The notes below the pieces were generated by a model that was given only the letters and a program-made list of their open reading frames with translations, was not told where the DNA came from and ran no database searches. This document shows positions 47,299 through 55,423 of a stretch of 64,000 nt of DNA, piece by piece. Position numbers and translations under genes: made by a program. The first letter of the stretch is position 1. Every line of letters starts with the position of its first letter. The stretch spans positions 49,107 through 113,106 of the forward strand of contig PKWM01000024.1 in the NCBI GenBank assembly GCA_003133245.1, read 5' to 3'. Source of the stretch: Rhodoferax sp. (GTDB lineage: Bacteria; Pseudomonadota; Gammaproteobacteria; Burkholderiales; Burkholderiaceae_C).

Positions 47299-48300
47299 TC
47301 AGTCAGCGGTTATGTGGGCAGCCTTGATGATCGGCGGCCATCGCTCCAGTTCAAGCTGCAATTTCGTGGCGAGTAGTTGCGGCTCACCTCCTGCCGACAC
47401 GATGCCTTGCTTGGCGAGGCTCTGGGCCACGCCATTGCCGTTCAGCGCAAGATTGACATCCTTATTGAGTTGGACGATCGTCGCGGGCGCCGTGCCCACC
47501 GGTGCGAAGAGACCGTACCATATGTCGACCTGCACCTTGGGCAAGCCCAGTTCCTTGAACGTGGGCACGTTGGACATGCTGGAAAAACGTTCCGGACTCA
47601 TGACTGCGAGCACCTTGAGTTTTCCGCCGGAAACGAGCGGCGCCACCGTATGAATGGGCGCGATCATGGCCGACACGTGGCCGCCGGCCAAGTCACTGAG
47701 CGCGCCGCCTGTGCCCTTGTAAGGCACGTGGAACAGGTCGATGCCCGCTTCAAGCTTGACCAGTTCCATGGCCAGATGCTGCGGCGTGCCGTTGCCTGGC
47801 GAAGCGTAGTTGATGCTGCCCGGCTTGGCACGGGCGGCGGCGATAAATTCCTGAAGGGTGTTGGCCGGGAACGAGACCGGCACGACCAGGCAGAGAGCGC
47901 CGGTGCCAAGCAGCGCGATGGGCGTGAAATCCTTGACCGGGTTGTAAGGCAACTTCGAAGCGTTGAGAACGGCATTGGTGGCGAACGTCGTTGCCGCCAC
48001 CAGCAGTATCGTACCGTCGGGCTTGGCCCGTGCGACGTGCTCGGCCCCGATATTGCCGCTGGCACCCGGCCGGTTATCGACCACGACGGCGGTTCCCCGA
48101 TTGGCGAGGATCTGCTTGCCGATCACCCGCGCCAGGATGTCCACGCCCGTGCCGGGGGTCGCGGCCACGACGAAGGTGATGGCCTTTTGCGCCAGCGCCG
48201 GAGATGCTGAAATCAGGCCGGCAACGATGAATAGGGTTGTAACCCAGGCGCGACGTACCCAGCCGTCGCGGGTCGGTGAAAGGAAAGCCCGATGATTCAT
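47299..48300 (-). CDS. Bug-family (TctC) periplasmic binding protein
   Basis: A 333-residue tripartite tricarboxylate transporter binding protein. A strong RBS (GGGAGGAGACAG) precedes the ATG. The signal peptide ends ISASPALAQKA. The mature protein shows VVAATPGTGVDILARVIGKQI, VVDNRPGASGNIGAEHVARAKPDG and the familiar PGSINYASPGNGTPQHLAMEL ligand loop. Bug proteins bind carboxylic acids; paired with UbiD, an aromatic or unsaturated acid is a reasonable guess. No TctAB genes are next to it, though a tctAB pair lies at the left end of the window. Confidence 0.9.
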   Translation of the reverse strand: MNHRAFLSPTRDGWVRRAWVTTLFIVAGLISASPALAQKAITFVVAATPGTGVDILARVIGKQILANRGTAVVVDNRPGASGNIGAEHVARAKPDGTILLVAATTFATNAVLNASKLPYNPVKDFTPIALLGTGALCLVVPVSFPANTLQEFIAAARAKPGSINYASPGNGTPQHLAMELVKLEAGIDLFHVPYKGTGGALSDLAGGHVSAMIAPIHTVAPLVSGGKLKVLAVMSPERFSSMSNVPTFKELGLPKVQVDIWYGLFAPVGTAPATIVQLNKDVNLALNGNGVAQSLAKQGIVSAGGEPQLLATKLQLELERWPPIIKAAHITAD

Positions 48301-48724
48301 CTGTCTCCTCCCTGGATTAAAGTCTGGATTGCAAAAATGCCGCGTCGGTAATTCATTGTCGCCTTCTCCTTATCTTATTTATATTTTCTGCTGCATCTCG
48401 GCCGCCGAGTATGGCTTGCTGTCCAAGCCGATGCGAGCGAGATCTTCGAACCCATCGAGCAGGTTGAATTTCAGGCCGACTTTAACAACCTATGGCGAAA
48501 TGTACAAGAGAGAAGAAGAAAACATTATTAATTCCAACTTATGTGAACCTTAGCGCCTGACTTGCGCCGGCGCCTGCCACTATCGTCAGCTTCGGTGCGA
48601 AGGTGGCGGCCAGCCGCGCTAGTCACAGCTAGCAGCCTGTCGGACACAGGGTCCTCAAGCGATATATTGAGCGGCTGGAAGGACGCGTTTTAGAGTATCC
48701 ACACATTTTCGATCGATAGAAGGC
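48301..48724. other. Intergenic segment inside the insert
   Basis: No complete gene. On the minus strand, about 34 codons ending at 48379 (reading LKFNLLDGFEDLARIGLDSK) look protein-like and could be the tail of a lost gene, but there is no start and I do not recognise the family. The rest shows nothing I can name; the segment ends at the duplicated cupin tail. Confidence 0.4.
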
Positions 48725-48836
48725 CTTCAATTCCGACCCGGCCAACGAGGCGCGCATCGTGGTGGTCAACAGCCGCATCGTCAAACCGATGGGCTTTGAT
48801 TGGTTCGAGCAGATCGAACGCGCCGAAGGCTTCTGA
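48725..48836 (+). pseudogene. Orphan 112-bp copy of a cupin gene tail
   Basis: An in-frame copy of the C-terminal ~36 codons and stop of the cupin gene at 44271, differing at two bases (CTTCAATTCCGACCCGG at its start). It has no start or upstream coding sequence. The two copies flank a 3.9-kb segment containing the IS6 element, ubiD and the Bug gene, so the insertion duplicated or reconstituted this junction. Confidence 0.9.
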
Positions 48837-48850
48837 TTCTTTGAACCGGC

Positions 48851-49378
48851 TCACCAGGGAATAAAGGCACCGAGCGCGCCGGCGGCGAAAATCAGCAGCA
48901 CCGCAGGAATCCGCGTCAGCGTCAACAATGCGACCGTGGCAACGATGATCGCTACGCCCTTCCAGACCCCGGGCGCTTCGCGCACGAGCAGAAAGCAGGT
49001 GGAGGTCATCAGCCCGATCGCGATCGGGCCGAGGCCTTGCTGCATCACCCGCAACGCCCGTTCGAACTGCGCCCGTCGGCCCAGCCTGGACACCACGAAC
49101 GGAAAGATCAGCGCCGGCAAGGACAAGCCCAAGGTGGTCGCCAACGCACCCTGTACCCCGGCGATCTGCCAGCCCATGACGGTGACAAACATGATGTTGG
49201 GGCCGGGTGCCGATTGGGCCAGGGCGATGGAGTTGACAAAATCCGTATGAGTGAGGTAGCCATGCTGGTCAACCACGTAGCGGTGCATGTCCGAGGCCAG
49301 CGCCATCGCCCCGCCGGTGGCGAACACCGAGAGCGACAGGAAGTGCAGGAAAAGCGCGAGCAGGTCCGTCCTGCTCAT
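48851..49378 (-). CDS. CHR (chromate-type) transporter, second half
   Basis: A 175-residue membrane protein, one of two half-size CHR-family proteins that together make a transporter. The start at 49378 overlaps the upstream half gene by 4 bp (ATGA). About six hydrophobic segments, with the domain signature FATGGAMALASDMHRYVVDQHG and ALAQSAPGPNIMFVTVMGWQIAG. Full-length ChrA has two such halves fused. Chromate efflux is known for some members, but many CHR pairs have other anion substrates; here the genes follow a EutA-like gene, so chromate should not be assumed. Confidence 0.85.
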   Translation of the reverse strand: MSRTDLLALFLHFLSLSVFATGGAMALASDMHRYVVDQHGYLTHTDFVNSIALAQSAPGPNIMFVTVMGWQIAGVQGALATTLGLSLPALIFPFVVSRLGRRAQFERALRVMQQGLGPIAIGLMTSTCFLLVREAPGVWKGVAIIVATVALLTLTRIPAVLLIFAAGALGAFIPW

Positions 49379-49944
49379 TGGGGCTGCCTCCGCCAAGCCA
49401 GCCAGACCGACAACACACCCAGCGTTAACATCACCGTGCTGACCGGCAAGTGGCCCAGACCGACAGCCATAAAGCTGAGCACCGCCACGCCGATACCGAT
49501 GCGTTGGCCGCGCAGCGTGCGGGCCATGCGCGCCGCGGTTGTCACAATCAGGCCGATGCTGGCTGCCCCCATGCCGTGCAGCGCGCCCTGAACCTGCGGC
49601 ACATGCTGGAACTGCTGAAACAGCGCGGCGACGCCGATAATCAGCAGACTGGGCAGCAGCAAAAAGCCGGCCAGGGCGGCCGCTGCCCCTCGCACCCCGA
49701 GGAAGCGGTCGCCCAGCAGCACGCAAAACGAGATTCCAGTCGGGCCAGGCAACACCTGGCTCACCGCGTATAGCCCGAGAAACTCCTTCGGACTGAGCCA
49801 GCGCTTATCGCGCACCACGGTACGCTCGACGAAGGCCAGCGCACCGCCGAAACTCTGCATCGAGATCCAGGTGAAGGCCAGAAACAGCTCGCCAGCCGAG
49901 CGCGGCGGCGGGCCCGTTTGGACCTCCGGCGCCTCATCAGCCAT
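49375..49944 (-). CDS. CHR (chromate-type) transporter, first half
   Basis: A 189-residue half-size CHR protein. Starting at MADEAPEVQ (ATG at 49944, with GGAGTGG upstream) fits the family; the track ORF begins further inside the EutA-like gene. Signature FTWISMQSFGGALAFVERTVV and AVSQVLPGPTGISFCVLLG, then several transmembrane helices. It overlaps the 3' end of the histidine-rich EutA-like gene by 8 bp and the second CHR half by 4 bp, so the three proteins are translationally coupled. Confidence 0.85.
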   Translation of the reverse strand: MADEAPEVQTGPPPRSAGELFLAFTWISMQSFGGALAFVERTVVRDKRWLSPKEFLGLYAVSQVLPGPTGISFCVLLGDRFLGVRGAAAALAGFLLLPSLLIIGVAALFQQFQHVPQVQGALHGMGAASIGLIVTTAARMARTLRGQRIGIGVAVLSFMAVGLGHLPVSTVMLTLGVLSVWLAWRRQPQ

Positions 49945-51694
49945 GTAAGGCGCCACTCCCATGACTATGGCCGTGTTCGTGTTCGTGTTCGTGGCCGTGC
50001 TCGTGCAGCGGCTCGTCGCCATGGCGATGCCATTCGCTCATATCGGACTTGCCGTGCGAACGCGGGTCTTCGCTGAACACCAGTGATTTAATGGTCACCG
50101 GCACCGTCAGCGAAGGCATGCGGATGCGTCCCATGTCAATGAAATCAAAACCCCACAGCGTGATACCATCGATTACCAGTACCTCGCTACTCACGCGCGG
50201 GTCGTCCTTGATCAGGTGGCCCAGCGTCAGCGCAATGTCGCCGTCAACCACCACATAGATCGGCCGGCCCGACTGCAATGTGCGCGGGATTGCGCCCAGC
50301 AAGCCAGTAGCCAGCGCAGTCAACCGATCAAAGGTTGGCGGCCCGCTCCAGCGCAACGACAGCGCGTTGTCCTGCTCACCCTCGATCAAATCATGGCGCA
50401 GGAAGGAACGCTGTAGCGCCTGCGTCACCTCGGCCGGATCAATGGTATTGTCCAAAGCCAGCGCCAGCGGCACCACCTGCAGGTTCTTGCACGGCAGCAG
50501 TACACCCGGCCTGGAGACGAAGGTGGTGTTGCCGCTGAGTTGCACGCTGTACTCAGAAGCACCGAGCACAGTGGCGCGCAAACACTCGCCGGGCGGCAGC
50601 AGCGTCCAGGTCAGCGCGCCCCGGTCGAGTCGGGCCCGGATCGCTTCACCGAACAGCTTTCCGAGATCGCCGAAATCGCGCGGCTCGCGGCCATAGACGT
50701 ATTCGCCGACGCCACCCGAGAACATGATGCCGCCGAGCTCTCCCAGCGGCGGCAACGGGTCGGTCAGCAACAGGTTGTTCAAGTCATCCTCTGTGTATTG
50801 CTGCTTGAGCACGCGAATCAGCGCGTCGGCCATGGTCTGCGCCACATGCGCCAACTCGTGCCGGCTCACAGCGCTCCCGAGCTGCCAGTCGAAGCCAGCG
50901 CGCAAGGCATGGCCGCGCCCGGCCGGGTCAAGACGGCTGATGTGGCCACTGTCATCCACCACCAGCAGACGCCCGCCCAGGTGAACCGCTGCCGTCGCCC
51001 GCAGCTCGCCATTTTCAACCAGACCGAGCTTGGTCGTCCCGCCGCCGATGTCAATATTGAGGATGCGGTTCGATGCGTCGAACGAACGCCGCGCGGCACC
51101 TGAGCCGAAGACGGCCAGCATGCACTCCATGTGGTGCCCGGCCGTGGCGCAGACAAACTCGCCACCCTGCTCGGCCAGCACCGCCGCAATCGCCTGACCG
51201 TTTTCACGGCGCAGCGCCTCGCCGGTCAGGATCACCGCGCCAGCATCAACGCTGTCGGCCTGCACGCCAGCGGCGGTGTAGGCGCGTTCGATGATTTCGC
51301 CCAGCGCACGGGCATCGATCAGAGTGTCGCTCTGGTACGGTGTCAGCGTGTTCGGCGACTGGTAGATCGGCTCGCGCGAGACCACCACGTAACGGGTTGA
51401 GAGCTGGTCGGCGATGCGCTGCAGGTGAATCTTTGAGAACACCACCTGCGTACCGGCTGAGCCGATATCGATGCCCACGCTGTGCAAGATGACGTTGTCC
51501 TGCACCCACAGCGCATGGTCAACCCCGTTCGGATCGCCGCCGAAGTCGTCGTGATCGTGGTCGCCGCCCTGGCCATGGGCGTGCTCGTGCCCAAAATTCG
51601 CGCCAAACTGATGATCCTCCAGCGTGTGCGACGAACGATCCGGCGTCACAGTCAGTGGCTCCGGCAGGCTTGGATCAGATAGGGTGGAACTCAT
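49937..51694 (-). CDS. EutA-like ASKHA protein with histidine-rich ends, set B
   Basis: 585 residues from the ATG at 51694 (a TTG at 51718 is an alternative start). The core matches the EutA family: SVGIDIGSAGTQVVFSKIHL (phosphate 1), LILTGEALRRENGQAI-like segment, LNIDIGGGTTKLGLVENG (phosphate 2), and IMFSGGVGEYVYGREP. Unlike its paralogue at 39643 it has a His/Asp-rich N-terminus (GHEHAHGQGGDHDHDD) and a His-rich tail (HEHGHEHEHEHGHSHG), resembling metal-storage stretches of HypB or UreE. It may deliver or sense a metal for a partner enzyme. It is followed, with overlap, by the CHR pair. Confidence 0.8.
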   Translation of the reverse strand: MSSTLSDPSLPEPLTVTPDRSSHTLEDHQFGANFGHEHAHGQGGDHDHDDFGGDPNGVDHALWVQDNVILHSVGIDIGSAGTQVVFSKIHLQRIADQLSTRYVVVSREPIYQSPNTLTPYQSDTLIDARALGEIIERAYTAAGVQADSVDAGAVILTGEALRRENGQAIAAVLAEQGGEFVCATAGHHMECMLAVFGSGAARRSFDASNRILNIDIGGGTTKLGLVENGELRATAAVHLGGRLLVVDDSGHISRLDPAGRGHALRAGFDWQLGSAVSRHELAHVAQTMADALIRVLKQQYTEDDLNNLLLTDPLPPLGELGGIMFSGGVGEYVYGREPRDFGDLGKLFGEAIRARLDRGALTWTLLPPGECLRATVLGASEYSVQLSGNTTFVSRPGVLLPCKNLQVVPLALALDNTIDPAEVTQALQRSFLRHDLIEGEQDNALSLRWSGPPTFDRLTALATGLLGAIPRTLQSGRPIYVVVDGDIALTLGHLIKDDPRVSSEVLVIDGITLWGFDFIDMGRIRMPSLTVPVTIKSLVFSEDPRSHGKSDMSEWHRHGDEPLHEHGHEHEHEHGHSHGSGALHG

Positions 51695-51714
51695 AGCTTG
51701 AAAATGGAAGTGAA

Positions 51715-52479
51715 TCAATGGTGCTTGTAGCCCATGCGGGCCGAGACCGCGTCGGCGGTGGCTATGACCTGCAAAGACAGATGATGCAATTTTCTCTTGG
51801 TAAGTCGCTGTACCGGACCGGCCAGACCCACGGCGGCAACAACCGTTCCGCTTATATTGCGGATCGGCGCTGCCACACCGCGCATGCCACCCTCGCTTTC
51901 TTCATCGTCGATCGCATAGCCCAGGCGGCGCACCTCATCGAATAACTCCAGCAGCGCCTTTGGATCGGTAACCGTTTTAGGCGTGCGCGCCTCCAGCGGT
52001 TCGGCCAAGACCGCCTGCACTTGTTGTGCCGAGCCGAAGGCCAACAGCACACGGCCTTCGCTGGTGCAAAAAGCCGGCTTGCGTGCGCCCAGGTAAGAAC
52101 GGGCACCGATGGTTTGTGCCCCTTCCACGTTATACATATAGACGATGGAGCCTTCAGACAATATTGCCAGGTGCACCGATTCTTGTGTCAGATCCCGCAA
52201 GGCTCTGAGCAACAGCATGCCCAGATTGGAGACGTCCATGCGCCGGCGCACCAATACGCCGAGTTTGAACAGGGAAAGTCCCAGCCGGTAGCGCCCGTTC
52301 TCCTGATTTTGTTCGAGAAAGCCTTCGGATGCCAGCGTCACCGCAAGACGATGCACGGTGCTTTTGGCCAGACCGAGCCGCTTGGCCATGCCGCTGATGC
52401 CGAGTTCAGCCTCGTCTTCGGAGAAGGTTTTGAGCAGCAACAACGCCGAAGCAACCGAAGACAAGCGGGCAGATGACAT
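51715..52479 (-). CDS. IclR-family transcriptional regulator
   Basis: A 254-residue regulator: N-terminal winged helix (LSSVASALLLLKTFSEDEAELGISGMAKRLGLAKSTVHRLAVTL) and a C-terminal effector domain (about 85-250; CTSEGRVLLAFG, GVAAPIRNISGTVVAAVGLAG). The only DNA-binding regulator in the accessory region. Its own upstream region carries the same TTCC-N7-GGAAC motif as the SBP1, SBP2 and porin promoters, so it is the best candidate regulator, probably autoregulated. The stop lies 21 bp before the EutA-like start. Confidence 0.92.
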   Translation of the reverse strand: MSSARLSSVASALLLLKTFSEDEAELGISGMAKRLGLAKSTVHRLAVTLASEGFLEQNQENGRYRLGLSLFKLGVLVRRRMDVSNLGMLLLRALRDLTQESVHLAILSEGSIVYMYNVEGAQTIGARSYLGARKPAFCTSEGRVLLAFGSAQQVQAVLAEPLEARTPKTVTDPKALLELFDEVRRLGYAIDDEESEGGMRGVAAPIRNISGTVVAAVGLAGPVQRLTKRKLHHLSLQVIATADAVSARMGYKHH

Positions 52480-52543
52480 TTATTTTCGATTCTCGTCACG
52501 GTTGTTTTGGGGGTCAATAGGGCTTGAGAATTGTAGCAACTAT

Positions 52544-52579
52544 TTCCATTAGGCGGAACCATGTTCTTCTTAGAAGAAC
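52544..52579 (-). promoter_or_regulatory. Operator upstream of iclR
   Basis: TTCC-ATTAGGC-GGAAC, then CAT-GTTC, then the perfect palindrome GTTCTTCTTAGAAGAAC (52563-52579). A -10-like TACAAT lies closer to iclR, with the operator over the -35 position, so autoregulation is likely. Confidence 0.65.
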
Positions 52580-52589
52580 GCCTCCCACC

Positions 52590-53063
52590 TCAATAAATGC
52601 CAGGAACCCAGCGTTTGACTCGACCGAGGTAATCCCTATAGGGCTGACCGAAAAGTTGCTGTAGCTCCGCCTCGTCGCCGCGCGCGCGCCGATCGAACCA
52701 CAGCAAATGCACGGCGAAAACGACCCACGCGACGCCGGAAAACATCAGTGCCAGACCGGCGAAAAAAATCAGATGCCCAAGGTACATCGGGTTGCGCGTC
52801 AGCCGGTACGGCCCGTCGGTCACCAGGCTCACTGGCGGATTGGACAGTCCGGGCCCGCCGCCGCCGCGCTCAGTGCGCAGCAGACCGACCCAACGGTACT
52901 GTGCATAGCCCCAAATCAACAAAGGCAACGCCCAGAGATTGAGCTGCGGCCAGCCGCCGTCAATGAGAGCCTGCAGCGCCAGCAGGACGAGCGGCCAGAG
53001 GATAAACGTCCGCTTCGACGTGCTCTTGACCCAGCGACGCAATGTTCGCGGTGAATTGCTCAT
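52590..53063 (-). CDS. Isoprenylcysteine-carboxyl/phospholipid methyltransferase-like membrane protein
   Basis: A 157-residue protein with about four transmembrane segments. The C-terminal motif DGPYRLTRNPMYLGHLIFFAGLAL and the acidic end GDEAELQQLFGQPYRDYLGRVKRW match the ICMT/PEMT-like family of membrane methyltransferases. Overlaps the MFS gene by 4 bp (ATGA). A substrate cannot be given; bacterial members of this family are largely uncharacterised. Confidence 0.8.
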   Translation of the reverse strand: MSNSPRTLRRWVKSTSKRTFILWPLVLLALQALIDGGWPQLNLWALPLLIWGYAQYRWVGLLRTERGGGGPGLSNPPVSLVTDGPYRLTRNPMYLGHLIFFAGLALMFSGVAWVVFAVHLLWFDRRARGDEAELQQLFGQPYRDYLGRVKRWVPGIY

Positions 53064-54328
53064 GAAACTCGCTCCTGTACCAGATCGCCTCCTGGCATCA
53101 ACAAAATTAAGAGATTGGCGCAGACGATGGTAGCCGCCAAAAAGTAAAAGGTGGCACCCAGGCCGTAGCGATCAGCGATCAAACCGCCGATCAACGGCGC
53201 CACCGACGAACCCAGCGATTGCGCGCCGAACAGGATGCCGATGCTGCTGCCCCCCATGTTCTTCGGCGTTGCCTCCAGCAGCCAGGCCTGCAGCACCGGA
53301 CGCAGCGCATACAGGAAAAATCCAAGCACCGCTATGAAGAAGACGAACGCAGGTGAGCGGCCCGCCAGCGCCATGAACAAAAGCACGACAGCCGTCATCG
53401 CCATGCTGGTCATGATCACGCTGCGCCGCCCGAGCCGGTCAGACAGATGGCCAGCGATAGGTGCAGCAACAAACCCGGCGGCCTGCAAGGCAAACATCGC
53501 AACCCCCATCAGGAAAGGCGAATAACCCAGCTCGCGTGCCAGAAACAGCGGCAAAAAGGTAAGTAGCGCATTCTGGGTCATCGAGCGAAAAGCGCCGCTG
53601 GTCGAGAGCAAAACCAGGCTGCGGTTGCGAAACAGTTGGCGCAGCCCTTTGGCATAGTCGGCCAGTGACTGCACTGGTGGATCCTCGCTGCTGCTCGCAA
53701 GCATTGCCCCGGCAGACGGTTTACGGCCCAGGTGCAGGGTGCCCAGAAATACCAGTAACAACAGGGACATCAACAAGCCGGGCAGCACGTTGAGCACCAC
53801 CACCTCGCGCCATGACAATATTGCCAGCAGCGAACCCACCACCAGGGGTGCGATGGCATCGCCGACATTGCCGCCCATGCCATGCATTGACAACACCAGG
53901 CCCTTGCGCGCCGGAAAGCGGCCGGCCAGCGTCGGGATCGCGGTCGGGTGCCAGAGACTGTTGCCGACGCCAACCAGCACCACGCACAGCAACAGCATCA
54001 TGTAGCTGTGCGTGAAACTCATCAACAAATAGGGAAAGCCGACCCAAAACAGCGAAACCGCCATCAGCAAACCCTTGCGCCCCACGGTATCGACCACTAT
54101 GCCAGCGGGCACGTTGGCCACCGCGCCGGCGATGTACTGGCAGGTCATGATGAACCCGATCTGGCTGAACGACAGCCCCAGTTCGTTGCCGATGATGGGC
54201 AGCAGCAGGTAAAAGGTGGCCGGGTACCAATGCGTCAAGGCGTGGCCCAACGAGATCAGCCAGACCTCCCGCAGCGAGCGACCGGTCGGACTCGCAGACC
54301 TACCTGCAGCGATGAGGCTGTAACTCAT
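53060..54328 (-). CDS. MFS transporter, Fsr-like
   Basis: A 422-residue 12-helix transporter. The N-terminal LISLGHALTHWYPATFYLLLPII and the loop GIVVDTVGRKGLLMA are MFS features, the first helix resembling fosmidomycin-resistance (Fsr)-type permeases; the C-terminal half has HLSDRLGRRSVIM. RBS GAAGGA. Positioned 36 bp after SBP3 and coupled to the methyltransferase-like gene, it could import or export the pathway substrate or product. Confidence 0.88.
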   Translation of the reverse strand: MSYSLIAAGRSASPTGRSLREVWLISLGHALTHWYPATFYLLLPIIGNELGLSFSQIGFIMTCQYIAGAVANVPAGIVVDTVGRKGLLMAVSLFWVGFPYLLMSFTHSYMMLLLCVVLVGVGNSLWHPTAIPTLAGRFPARKGLVLSMHGMGGNVGDAIAPLVVGSLLAILSWREVVVLNVLPGLLMSLLLLVFLGTLHLGRKPSAGAMLASSSEDPPVQSLADYAKGLRQLFRNRSLVLLSTSGAFRSMTQNALLTFLPLFLARELGYSPFLMGVAMFALQAAGFVAAPIAGHLSDRLGRRSVIMTSMAMTAVVLLFMALAGRSPAFVFFIAVLGFFLYALRPVLQAWLLEATPKNMGGSSIGILFGAQSLGSSVAPLIGGLIADRYGLGATFYFLAATIVCANLLILLMPGGDLVQERVS

Positions 54329-54364
54329 GGAGCGATTCCTTCGTGGCTTAACTGGCGTACCGGC

Positions 54365-55402
54365 TCAACGGCCGCCGCGCTTGACAATCATGTCGTCGAA
54401 CAACTTGGACCATTTCTTGTCTTCGTCGAGCGTGCGGATCGGGTCGGTGATCATGATCTTCACACCCTTCAGGGGCGACCCCACCTTGGTGTTGGTGGGG
54501 ACATAGTCCAGTGAAGTAAAAATCGGTTGCGCGTCGGTCAGCATGTACTCGTGGAACAGCAGTGCAGCGGCCGGATGCGGCGCCTTGCGCGCCACCCCCA
54601 CGGCATTGGAGCGGGCCACCGCCGGCTCCAGCGCAAACCAGTCAATCGGCGCGCCCTTGGCTTTGGCTTGCGCCGGCATGTAGTTGTAAACCGTCAGTGC
54701 CATCGGCACTTCGCCCGACACCACCATATTGGTCAGCAGCGAATGACCTTTGCGTGTCGAGACACCGTTGATGGCGACCAGGTCCCGAAAGTACTTCAAG
54801 CCCTTTTCGCCACCGCCGTTGATATCGACCACCGCAGCAAACCAGTCCTGGTTCTTGGCCTCAATGCCAAGCATGCCCTTCCATTTTGGATCGAGCAGGT
54901 CTTTGTAGGTCTTGGGTAAGTCCTGCTTCTTGATCAGCTTGGTGTTGTAGGCTTGTACCCAGACCGACAAAATTGTGGCCACCCACTCGTGATGCGCCGG
55001 GACCGAACCTGGCAGCAGGTCACGATAGACCGGAGAATCCACGCGCTGCAGTATTTTTTCGCGCGACAGCGCTTCCATCTCAGGGGTGCCGATATGCACG
55101 ACATCGACATCATTGCGGTTCGCTGCGGCTTCAGCCAGTGTGCGCTGCAACACCTTGTCGGTACCGGCGCGCCAGACGACCACCTTGATGCCGTATTTGG
55201 CCTCAAAAGGTTTCACCAGCGGTGGCACGTCTGGCTCGGCAATCGTCGTGTAGAGCGTCAGCGTACCTTCTTTTTTGGCCGTTGCAATGATTTTGTCCAG
55301 GCGGTCAGCCCCTGTATAAGTGGCCAGGGAAGTCTGTGCGAGCGCTGCGCCCGCGACTGCCAGTGCGACCGCAGCGACGGCAATTTGCAGGGATTTCTTC
55401 AT
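54365..55402 (-). CDS. Fbp-type ABC transporter substrate-binding protein (SBP3)
   Basis: A periplasmic binding protein of 345 residues. Signal peptide IAVAAVALAVAGAALAQTS. Mature part: YTGADRLDKIIATAKKEGTLTLYTT, FEAKYGIKVVVWRAGTDKVLQRTLAEA, SVPAHHEW, YNTKLIKKQDLPKTYKDLLDPKWKG. Counterpart of SBP1 (33711) in the other gene set. Preceded by SBP4 (21-bp gap), so two different binding proteins are made from one transcript. Confidence 0.86.
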   Translation of the reverse strand: MKKSLQIAVAAVALAVAGAALAQTSLATYTGADRLDKIIATAKKEGTLTLYTTIAEPDVPPLVKPFEAKYGIKVVVWRAGTDKVLQRTLAEAAANRNDVDVVHIGTPEMEALSREKILQRVDSPVYRDLLPGSVPAHHEWVATILSVWVQAYNTKLIKKQDLPKTYKDLLDPKWKGMLGIEAKNQDWFAAVVDINGGGEKGLKYFRDLVAINGVSTRKGHSLLTNMVVSGEVPMALTVYNYMPAQAKAKGAPIDWFALEPAVARSNAVGVARKAPHPAAALLFHEYMLTDAQPIFTSLDYVPTNTKVGSPLKGVKIMITDPIRTLDEDKKWSKLFDDMIVKRGGR

Positions 55403-55423
55403 GACGTTCTCCAGGGCTTGACT

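Noticed and set aside
48329-48553. 74-residue plus-strand ORF after the Bug gene
   Set aside because: No start signal or family feature; the protein-like reading is on the opposite strand and is only a fragment.
51535-51606. Short tandem repeat encoding His/Asp
   Set aside because: It is the coding sequence of the His-rich protein end, not an independent DNA repeat.
49375-51694. Chromate-resistance operon
   Set aside because: CHR half-genes alone do not show chromate as substrate, and the EutA-like neighbour argues against it.
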